From contig CAMHFA010000082.1 in the NCBI GenBank assembly GCA_946184255.1, forward strand, positions 1-5,678: a DNA stretch of 5,678 bases. The letters are read 5' to 3'. The notes below the pieces were generated by a model that had not been told where the DNA came from, did not search any database, and worked only from the letters and a program-made list of their open reading frames with translations. Position numbers and translations under genes: made by a program. Position 1 is the first letter of the stretch. Each line of letters opens with the position of its first letter. The DNA is from an uncultured Bacteroidales bacterium. Lineage in GTDB: Bacteria > Bacteroidota > Bacteroidia > Bacteroidales > UBA932. Positions 1-5,625 of the stretch are shown here, piece by piece.

Positions 1-1223
1 AGGAGTACAACGGCTACAAAGTCTATTGGAACGATGGAGCCCAGATCGTTCCACCGGTGGACAAGGACATCATCGAAGAGGTTTCCAAGGTTACCGATCC
101 CTCGATGGTGAAGTTCGAGAAAGGGGAGCACTGTGGAGAGATTGAATTGATGGGGAAGAAGGTGGATGAGGCCTACTTGCATGACATTCTTTCACTTACC
201 CTTAGCCCAGAGTCCCGCGAAAGGCACAACGACATCAAGATTGTCTATACTCCGCTTCATGGATGCGGCGTGAGGATCGTCCCTGAGTGCCTCAAAAGAC
301 TCGGATTCAAGAACGTGTTCAACGTTCCTGCACAGGATGTGAGTGACGGGGATTTCCCTACAGTGGTATCTCCCAATCCCGAAGAGCCGGCTGCCATGAA
401 GATGGCCCTTGAAAAGGCCGACCAGGTAGGAGCCGACATAGTGATGGCCTCCGATCCCGATGCGGACCGTCTCGGAATAGCTGTCCGAGACAATGATGGC
501 AAGATGGTCCAGCTGAACGGTAACCAGACCGCTTCCCTGCTGACTTATTACATCCTTACCCGTTGGAAGGAACTCGGTAAGCTTGACGGCACTAAGTACT
601 GTGTCAAGACAATAGTTACATCCCAGCTGATTGCTGACATCTGCAAGAGTTTTGGAGTGAAGTGCTATGATGTACTTACCGGCTTCAAGTGGATCGGCGA
701 AGTTGTCCGCCAGAATGAGGGACATGGCGAATTCATCTGCGGCGGCGAGGAGAGTTATGGTTTCAACGTCGGCGAGTTTGTCCGTGACAAGGATGCTCCG
801 ATAGCCTGTTCAATGGTAGCCGAGTGCGCAACTTGGGCAGCCGACCAGGGCCTGACCCTCTACCAACTGCTCCAGAAGATTTATTCTGAATATGGTTACC
901 GCAAGGAGAGCATGGTTTACCTTGTCCGCAAAGGTAAGTCAGGTGCAGAGGAGATTGCTGCTTTGATGGAGGACATGCGCAATAATCCTCCGGCTGTTCT
1001 CGGCGCTACTCCTGTTACCAAGGTGGTGGATTACAACGAGCCTGAGAAGACCGGTCTTCCTAAGTCAAACGTGCTCCAATATTTTGATGCAGAGGGTGAT
1101 GTCGTGACAGTACGTCCTTCAGGTACAGAGCCTAAGATCAAGTTCTACTTCGGTGCAACGGCTCCAGATCCAGAGGCCGTGGAAGCAAAGCTCGATTCTT
1201 TCAAGAATCAGTTTATCAAGTAG
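1..1223 (+). CDS. Phosphoglucomutase/phosphomannomutase family protein (alpha-D-phosphohexomutase), 5' end missing
   Basis: The reading frame is open from base 3 to a TAG at 1221-1223, giving about 406 visible residues. The first in-frame GTG (57) is not the start: the codons before it read as family sequence (NGYKVYWNDGAQIVPP), so the gene begins outside the window. Family members interconvert hexose 1- and 6-phosphates in the cytoplasm through a phosphoserine and a bound Mg2+. Visible hallmarks, numbered from the GTG, are the metal-binding loop DPDADR (133-138, bases 453-470), the sugar-binding GEESYGF (230-236) and the phosphate-binding RPSGTEPK (353-360) in the C-terminal domain. Relatives of the PgcA type are roughly 550-580 residues, so about 150-170 N-terminal residues, including the catalytic serine motif, lie to the left. 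Substrate preference (glucose or mannose phosphate) cannot be decided from this part. It converges on mnmA with 7 bases between stops and no visible terminator hairpin. Confidence 0.95.
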   Translation, partial: EYNGYKVYWNDGAQIVPPVDKDIIEEVSKVTDPSMVKFEKGEHCGEIELMGKKVDEAYLHDILSLTLSPESRERHNDIKIVYTPLHGCGVRIVPECLKRLGFKNVFNVPAQDVSDGDFPTVVSPNPEEPAAMKMALEKADQVGADIVMASDPDADRLGIAVRDNDGKMVQLNGNQTASLLTYYILTRWKELGKLDGTKYCVKTIVTSQLIADICKSFGVKCYDVLTGFKWIGEVVRQNEGHGEFICGGEESYGFNVGEFVRDKDAPIACSMVAECATWAADQGLTLYQLLQKIYSEYGYRKESMVYLVRKGKSGAEEIAALMEDMRNNPPAVLGATPVTKVVDYNEPEKTGLPKSNVLQYFDAEGDVVTVRPSGTEPKIKFYFGATAPDPEAVEAKLDSFKNQFIK

Positions 1224-1230
1224 TTTTTAG

Positions 1231-2661
1231 CTAATAAACCCCGGAGCCGAGCATCTCGTCGTCAGGGGAGTACCAGGCGGCGAACTGACCGGATGAAATA
1301 CCCCTTTGGGGAATGTCGAAGAGGAAGAACAGACCGTTCTTCCTTTTTATTGCCCAAGCATCCTGCAAGGGCTGGCGGTAACGGACGCGGACACGGTAGC
1401 GGCGTACTTCCCCGTCTTTCATTTCAAGGTCAGTCCTGATCCAATGAATATCCTCAGGGGCTATCCTTAAGCAGCAGCGCGAAAGACCCTTATGGGAATG
1501 ACCCTCACCTACGTAGATGATATTCCTGTCAATATCGGTCGCTATCACGAATATTGAATCCTGGTGGCCTCCGATGTTCAGCCCCTTGCGCTGGCCGATC
1601 GTGTAGAACTGTGCCCCGTCATGCCTGCCGACTATCTTTCCCCACGGGTTGTCCTTGTAACGGACCTTCTTGACGTGCTTTTTTCCGCTGCGGTAGGTCT
1701 CTGTCTGGAAAGATATCCCTGAATAGTCATACTGTTCTGACAGTCTCTCCCATCCTTCGTCCCCCAGTGCCTTCAGCTTCTCCACATCATAACGGTTGGA
1801 AGTGATGGAGTCTTGAGTAATCCGTTTGTTGTTGAAGGCAGCGCCTCCGGAGTCTTCGGAAGAGAACCCGGTGATCATCAAAGGCTCTCCTGGAGTCTCA
1901 AGAAGGGAAGCCAGGGTGTCGTGGACAAATGAATAATGTTCATTTTCAGAGTAGAAGGCATCAAACACCTCGACTACATCGCCATCTTTAGGCACAAGCT
2001 TCTGCTTGAGGAAAGTTGGGAGGTCCACCTTCCCGACAAAACATATTCCCTGTGAATCCTTCTTGTCTGCAGACGGCAGGTCAGCAATGGAGGCTATCTT
2101 CCTGACTTCCGGTTTGGTGAGATGCCCGATTGGGAAGAGAGCCTTTCCAAGTTGCTCCTGTGAAAGCTGGCAAAGGAAATAACTTTGGTCCTTGTTGGGA
2201 TCGACTCCTTCAAGGATCCTCCATTGTGGCTGTCCATCTATGACGACCTGATTCCCTTCAGAGTCCAGAAGGGGGGCGCGGCGGCAGTAATGACCTGTTG
2301 CAACCATATCTGCACCAAGACCTTGGGCAGCCTTCAGGAATGCGTCGAATTTGATTTCCCGATTGCAGAGTACATCGGGGTTCGGAGTACGGCCGGAAGA
2401 ATATTCATTGAACATGTAATCGACCACCCTCTGGCGGTATTCCTTCGATAGGTCCACGAAATAGAACGGGATGCCTATCTTCCTGGCCACGAGTTCAGCC
2501 ACGAAGCGGTCCTCCTCCCACTCGCAATCCCCATGAAGGGTTGCGTCGGCATCATGCCAGTTCTGCATGAACATGGCAATGACATCATAGCCCTGCTGCT
2601 TCAATAGCAGGGCGGCTACGCTGGAGTCAACTCCTCCGGACAGTCCTACGCACACCTTCAT
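1231..2661 (-). CDS. mnmA: tRNA-specific 2-thiouridylase MnmA with an enlarged inter-domain region
   Basis: MnmA is the cytoplasmic enzyme that adenylates U34 of tRNA Lys, Glu and Gln and inserts sulfur to give 2-thiouridine. The 476-residue product opens with the PP-loop ATP pyrophosphatase motif SGGVDSS (8-14). It keeps TPNPDVLCNREIKF (92-105) with the first catalytic cysteine C99, the TGHY motif (122-125), DQSYFL (158-163) and GICFVG (205-210) with the second catalytic cysteine C207. The C-terminal tRNA-binding region begins near GRHDGAQFYTIGQRKGLNIGG (345-365). Typical MnmA is about 360-370 residues; the excess sits mainly at about 234-340 (bases 1642-1962), between GICFVG and the C-terminal domain. 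The frame is uninterrupted and both flanks match the family, so this is an insertion rather than a frameshift. ATG at 2659-2661 is chosen because the PP-loop follows at the usual distance and a promoter box ends 7 bases upstream. No Shine-Dalgarno is visible. It is divergent from cdd. Confidence 0.96.
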   Translation of the reverse strand: MKVCVGLSGGVDSSVAALLLKQQGYDVIAMFMQNWHDADATLHGDCEWEEDRFVAELVARKIGIPFYFVDLSKEYRQRVVDYMFNEYSSGRTPNPDVLCNREIKFDAFLKAAQGLGADMVATGHYCRRAPLLDSEGNQVVIDGQPQWRILEGVDPNKDQSYFLCQLSQEQLGKALFPIGHLTKPEVRKIASIADLPSADKKDSQGICFVGKVDLPTFLKQKLVPKDGDVVEVFDAFYSENEHYSFVHDTLASLLETPGEPLMITGFSSEDSGGAAFNNKRITQDSITSNRYDVEKLKALGDEGWERLSEQYDYSGISFQTETYRSGKKHVKKVRYKDNPWGKIVGRHDGAQFYTIGQRKGLNIGGHQDSIFVIATDIDRNIIYVGEGHSHKGLSRCCLRIAPEDIHWIRTDLEMKDGEVRRYRVRVRYRQPLQDAWAIKRKNGLFFLFDIPQRGISSGQFAAWYSPDDEMLGSGVY

Positions 2662-2668
2662 GATAAGG

Positions 2669-2699
2669 CAAAGTTAGTCATTCGCTGGAATTTGTACAA
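2669..2699 (-). promoter_or_regulatory. Promoter of mnmA (Bacteroidota -33/-7 type)
   Basis: Read on the minus strand, TAACTTTG (2669-2676) fits the Bacteroidota -7 consensus TAnnTTTG, and TTG (2697-2699) stands 20 bases upstream as the -33 element. The -7 box ends only 7 bases before the mnmA ATG, so the transcript should start at or within a few bases of the start codon, giving a leaderless or near-leaderless mRNA. The match is seen directly; the transcription start is inferred. Confidence 0.65.
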
Positions 2700-2706
2700 T
2701 TTTTGC

Positions 2707-2714
2707 TAAATTTG
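2707..2714 (+). promoter_or_regulatory. -7 promoter box of cdd
   Basis: TAAATTTG is a full match to TAnnTTTG and ends 20 bases before the cdd ATG, which predicts a leader of roughly 12-16 bases. The -33 element is poor: the best candidate is CTG at 2685-2687, with a 19-base spacer. The site interleaves with the divergent mnmA promoter, whose -33 TTG lies at 2697-2699. Confidence 0.5.
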
Positions 2715-2734
2715 AGAACCGGACAACTATCGTT

Positions 2735-3217
2735 ATGAAAACAGTCAATCTGGACATCAATTTCACCGAGTATTCTTCCATCGAAGAAATGTCTCCGGTT
2801 GACCAGGCTCTGGTCAGGGAGGCTATCGAGGCCCAGAAGGGTTCTTACGCTCCCTATTCAAATTTCAATGTCGGTGCCGCACTCCTTCTCGATGACGGGA
2901 CTGTTGTACGCGGTTCGAACCAGGAGAACGCTGCCTATCCGTCCGGCCTGTGCGCCGAGAGGACTGCGATGTTTGCCGCGAACGCCAACCATCCCGGCAA
3001 AGCTATGGTCTGTCTGGCGATAGTGGGTGGATTCAACCATGAGATCGCTCATTCTCCATGTACCCCATGCGGGGCTTGCCGGCAGGTTATGGCCGAATAC
3101 CAGACTCTTGGTGGCAAACCATTGAGCATTATTATGTTCGGTACTGAGAAGGCGTGGAAATTCGAACGCGTGGATGACATCCTCCCCTTCATTTTTGACA
3201 GTTTCAACGAAAAGTAG
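2735..3217 (+). CDS. cdd: Cytidine deaminase
   Basis: This zinc hydrolase converts cytidine and deoxycytidine to uridine and deoxyuridine in cytoplasmic pyrimidine salvage. The 160-residue product has the complete active site: NQEN (62-65), whose N62 and E64 correspond to the nucleoside-binding residues, CAER (73-76) with zinc ligand C73 and catalytic E75, and PCGAC (111-115) with zinc ligands C112 and C115. It belongs to the short, tetrameric class of about 130-160 residues, not the duplicated E. coli type of about 290. About 25 residues precede the conserved core, a modest N-terminal extension. ATG at 2735 is the first in-frame start after the promoter box at 2707-2714; no strong Shine-Dalgarno is seen. 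The gene is divergent from mnmA and is followed at once by ffs, whose promoter occupies the last coding bases. Confidence 0.97.
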   Translation: MKTVNLDINFTEYSSIEEMSPVDQALVREAIEAQKGSYAPYSNFNVGAALLLDDGTVVRGSNQENAAYPSGLCAERTAMFAANANHPGKAMVCLAIVGGFNHEIAHSPCTPCGACRQVMAEYQTLGGKPLSIIMFGTEKAWKFERVDDILPFIFDSFNEK

Positions 3218-3225
3218 TATATTTG
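3195..3225 (+). promoter_or_regulatory. Promoter of the SRP RNA gene, overlapping the end of cdd
   Basis: A TTG (3195-3197, inside a TTTTTG run) and TATATTTG (3218-3225) form a strong Bacteroidota -33/-7 pair with a 20-base spacer, the same spacing as at mnmA. The -33 element lies within the cdd codons and the -7 box starts right after the cdd stop. The position predicts initiation at about 3228-3232, where the SRP RNA closing helix begins. Confidence 0.75.
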
Positions 3226-3227
3226 TG

Positions 3228-3329
3228 CGGGGAAAGTCGTGCACGACCAGCTCCCTCTGAATCCCCCCAGGGCCGGAAGGCAGCAAGGGTAGGAGGTTGT
3301 AGCGGTGCGATGTACGTAGCTTTCCCTTT
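3228..3329 (+). ncRNA. ffs: Signal recognition particle RNA, small bacterial (4.5S-like) type
   Basis: The RNA partners with Ffh to target nascent membrane and secreted proteins co-translationally. The diagnostic apical region is at about 3268-3288: CCGGAAGG (3273-3280) is a GGAA tetraloop closed by CC/GG, flanked by the asymmetric internal loop AGG/AGCA that forms the Ffh-binding site. The ends pair: GGGAAAG (3230-3236) with CTTTCCC (3320-3326), followed by CGTGCA (3238-3243) with TGTACG (3311-3316) after a small internal loop. The length of about 100 bases fits the Alu-less form seen in most Gram-negative bacteria. A run of six T (3327-3332) directly follows the closing helix and probably sets the 3' end. 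Both ends are accurate to a few bases only. It sits in the 127-base gap between cdd and the convergent ZIP gene. Confidence 0.92.
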
Positions 3330-3332
3330 TTT
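3320..3332 (+). terminator. Likely 3' end/terminator of ffs
   Basis: The 3' arm of the SRP RNA closing helix (CTTTCCC, 3320-3326) is followed immediately by TTTTTT (3327-3332). The RNA's own long hairpin plus the T-run has the form of an intrinsic terminator. It lies 12 bases before the stop codon of the convergent ZIP gene. The closing helix contains several A-T pairs, so its strength is uncertain. Confidence 0.45.
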
Positions 3333-3344
3333 CGTGCCTTTTTC

Positions 3345-4109
3345 TCAACCCATTACCACGTCGAGGACCATCATCAGGGCAAATCCGAGCGCGAATCCGA
3401 TCGTGCTTATGTTTGAATGCTCTCCCTGAGAGGCTTCCGGGACAAGTTCTTCGATCACTACGTAAAGCATTGCGCCTGCGGCAAATGGTAGCAAATAGGG
3501 CATTGTTGCGGTTGCGAAGGATGCGAGCAGAAGCACGAGGGCTCCTCCGACCGGTTCCACGATGCCGCTGAGGCTTCCGATCAGGAAGGATTTCCAGCGG
3601 CTGTTCCCAGCTGCCCGTAGGGGCATTGAAATGATGGCACCTTCAGGAACATTCTGAATGGCTATTCCCAAAGAGAGGGCAAGGGCACCGGCCATGCTGA
3701 AATCCGAGGTCAAGGCTCCGGCGATGGCAACTCCTACCGCCATTCCCTCAGGAAAATTATGGATCGTGACTGCTAGGGCTAGCATTGTGGTGCGTGAGAG
3801 TTTGCTTTTCGGGCCTTCTGGTCCGCCTACCGGGTGGATGTGAGGGGTTATCTGGTCGATGAGGAGCAGGAATGCGAAGCCTGCAAGAAGTCCTATCGTG
3901 ACTGGAATGATCGAAGTCTTTCCGGAACCCATCTCGATAGCAGGGATGATCAGCGACCATACCGAAGCGGCTACCATGACCCCGGACGCAAAACCCAGAA
4001 GGGCCTTCTGGAGTTTCGAAGGCATGTCCCTTTTCATGAAGAACACGAATGCGGATCCAAGGGCGGTCCCAAGGAACGGTATCAGAAGTGCTGTTAATAC
4101 TGCGTTCAT
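3345..4109 (-). CDS. ZIP-family divalent metal transporter (GufA/BbZIP-like)
   Basis: The 254-residue inner-membrane protein has eight hydrophobic segments, at about 1-24, 37-58, 66-87, 108-133, 139-162, 174-198, 203-223 and 235-254. Segment 4 carries HNFPEG (117-122) and segment 5 carries QNVPEG (152-157), the two metal-coordinating motifs of ZIP transporters; the Q in place of H in segment 5 is the pattern of the GufA/BbZIP group rather than classical E. coli ZupT. GIVEPVGG in segment 6 and IEELVPE in segment 7 are also family-like. A short His-containing loop (H90, H92) follows segment 3. Family members move Zn2+ and other divalent cations; the cation here cannot be told. The frame stays open upstream to an in-frame ATG at 4184, but the ATG at 4107-4109 is preferred: it begins directly with segment 1, the extra 25 residues are polar and unlike the family, and the longer form would overlap the divergent phosphoesterase gene. 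Confidence 0.93.
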   Translation of the reverse strand: MNAVLTALLIPFLGTALGSAFVFFMKRDMPSKLQKALLGFASGVMVAASVWSLIIPAIEMGSGKTSIIPVTIGLLAGFAFLLLIDQITPHIHPVGGPEGPKSKLSRTTMLALAVTIHNFPEGMAVGVAIAGALTSDFSMAGALALSLGIAIQNVPEGAIISMPLRAAGNSRWKSFLIGSLSGIVEPVGGALVLLLASFATATMPYLLPFAAGAMLYVVIEELVPEASQGEHSNISTIGFALGFALMMVLDVVMG

Positions 4110-4142
4110 GATTACAAGATAGGCATTTTCGCAGGAATTGTG

Positions 4143-4150
4143 TATTTTTG
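4143..4150 (+). promoter_or_regulatory. -7 promoter box of the lipoprotein phosphoesterase gene
   Basis: TATTTTTG matches TAnnTTTG and ends 18 bases before the ATG at 4169, predicting a leader of about 12-14 bases. No TTG stands at the expected -33 position (about 4120-4122), so the -33 part is weak or absent. It lies in the 59-base divergent gap shared with the ZIP transporter. Confidence 0.45.
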
Positions 4151-4168
4151 AGGAAACATTCTTTAACC

Positions 4169-5620
4169 ATGCAACTGAAACCAATCCATCTTTTCCTTGT
4201 TTTTTCTTTAGGAATCCTTATTGCTGGATGTTCCGCCAAAGAAAACCCTTCAACATCTAAGGAAATCTCCTTGCACTTCAATGACCAGGGGAAATTCAAG
4301 ATCGTACAGATGACCGACACCCACATTTGCTGGGAGAACCAGGTAGAATATGCCAAGGCACTCGATCAGGAGTGTTACATCCTCGATACCGAAAAGCCGG
4401 ACCTGGTTGTTTTTACCGGCGATGTGGTTACCGGAATCGGCGCTGATTCTTCCTGGGTCAACTACCTGAAGCCTTTGGATGAGAGGGGGATACCCTTTGT
4501 GATCACTTTTGGGAATCACGACAGGGAGCAGGAACTGACGGAAAGGCAGCTGGCAGATTATGTAATGGCCCATCCTATGAGCCTTAACACTGCCGAATCG
4601 GGTTGGCTGGACGATATGGCCATTGAAATCAAATCCTCATCTGGGGACGAAGTCGCAGCCCTCTTGTATTGCATGGATTCAGGAGACTATAGCATGAATG
4701 AGACAGTCTCTTCACATTATGGCTGGTTCAGGTGGGATCAGGTCGATTGGTATCGCAAGACGAGCTTCGCCTATACCAACGCTCATGGTGGTGTTCCATA
4801 TCCGGCTTATTCTTTCTTCCATATTCCACTATTGGAATACGGTGAAACATTCAATAGCGGCCATGTCGTGTCAGGCGTCCGTGAAGAAGACGAATGCCCC
4901 GGTTACCTGAATACCGGACTGTTCTCCGCATTTGCGGAGTGCGGGGATGTGCATGCAGTCTTTACCGGTCATGACCACGTGAATGACTATGTCGTGAAAA
5001 ACGATGGCATTTTCCTTATCTATGGAAGATTCTCAGGCCGTAACACTACCTACAACAATCTGCCATACGGGGCAAGGATAATCGAATTGACCGAAGGAGA
5101 CTATGGTCTCAGTACGTGGATCCGTGAGATTGACGGGGGGACTGTCCAGATGGACACGTTGGAAGTTGAAGTGGATTATTCCCTTCACAAAGCGACAACT
5201 GCAAAAGGAAAGGACCATGGGCTTGTACGTACTGAATACACCGGAGACTTCAGCGTTGCTGAGGATATCCTTTCCGGTTCGAAGGTGAAGACTGAGGTTG
5301 TCAGTTCTCCTTTTGTCGTTCGGAAACGGCATCCTTCATCTCACGGTTATGTACAGTCGGGTAAACTGTATGTCCCTGAGTCAGGAGTGTGGTTCTTCCA
5401 TGGAACAAGCCGTGGTGTTGCAACGATCCATGTTGATGACTGGACCATAAGCGGAGGCGACCTTTTCCAGGGAAGGGTCAATCTCGAGAAAGGCTTCCAT
5501 GATTTCAGCGTGATAATGGCTGATAAGGCTGGGGGACAGGACAGGCTCAGGGTACAATGGCGTCGTCTTGACTGCGCAAGGTACCAAGACATTCCGGAAG
5601 AGTATTTTTATCAGGAATAA
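4169..5620 (+). CDS. Lipoprotein calcineurin-like metallophosphoesterase with PA14-like C-terminal domain
   Basis: The 483-residue product begins with a lipoprotein signal peptide: K4, a hydrophobic stretch, and a lipobox LIAGC with the acylated cysteine at C21. The catalytic domain (about 40-315) shows the metallophosphoesterase blocks in order: DTH (D50, H52), GDVV (D85), GNHD (N116, H117), a histidine in FFHIPL (H218) and GHDH (H268, H270). All dinuclear metal ligands expected for the family are therefore present. After a linker, residues about 391-475 are beta-rich with a pattern typical of PA14-like domains: a V-x-x-x-G-x-W-x-F block, an HVDDW turn, a glycine-containing repeat, LRVQWRR, and an IPEEYFY end. 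PA14 domains often bind carbohydrate, which suggests but does not prove envelope or surface glycan targeting. The substrate is unknown. The ATG at 4169 is preferred over an upstream in-frame TTG at 4148, which lies inside the promoter box. It is divergent from the ZIP gene and ends 5 bases before the convergent tRNA. Confidence 0.9.
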   Translation: MQLKPIHLFLVFSLGILIAGCSAKENPSTSKEISLHFNDQGKFKIVQMTDTHICWENQVEYAKALDQECYILDTEKPDLVVFTGDVVTGIGADSSWVNYLKPLDERGIPFVITFGNHDREQELTERQLADYVMAHPMSLNTAESGWLDDMAIEIKSSSGDEVAALLYCMDSGDYSMNETVSSHYGWFRWDQVDWYRKTSFAYTNAHGGVPYPAYSFFHIPLLEYGETFNSGHVVSGVREEDECPGYLNTGLFSAFAECGDVHAVFTGHDHVNDYVVKNDGIFLIYGRFSGRNTTYNNLPYGARIIELTEGDYGLSTWIREIDGGTVQMDTLEVEVDYSLHKATTAKGKDHGLVRTEYTGDFSVAEDILSGSKVKTEVVSSPFVVRKRHPSSHGYVQSGKLYVPESGVWFFHGTSRGVATIHVDDWTISGGDLFQGRVNLEKGFHDFSVIMADKAGGQDRLRVQWRRLDCARYQDIPEEYFYQE

Positions 5621-5625
5621 GATTG

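Noticed and set aside
192..725. A 177-codon open frame on the minus strand inside the phosphohexomutase gene
   Set aside because: It lies wholly antisense to a gene with clear family motifs and its translation shows no recognisable domain; it is a shadow frame.
1224..1260. A possible bidirectional terminator between the convergent phosphohexomutase and mnmA stops
   Set aside because: A short T-run follows the first stop, but I see no stable inverted repeat next to it.
2858..3348. Open frames on the minus strand opposite cdd and ffs
   Set aside because: They cover the active-site codons of cdd and the SRP RNA on the opposite strand and have no protein-like features.
3223..3429. A 68-codon plus-strand open frame across ffs and the 3' end of the ZIP gene
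   Set aside because: It lies over the structured SRP RNA and antisense to the transporter; the RNA assignment explains the sequence better.
4114..4121. TATCTTGT on the minus strand as a -7 box for the ZIP gene
   Set aside because: It matches only four of the six fixed positions of TAnnTTTG, ends 4 bases before the ATG and has no TTG at the -33 distance. No convincing promoter for the ZIP gene is seen.
3757..4356. A 199-codon open frame on the minus strand across the ZIP gene and the start of the phosphoesterase gene
   Set aside because: It overlaps two well-supported genes in other frames, is rich in arginine and proline, and lacks domain-like or membrane features.
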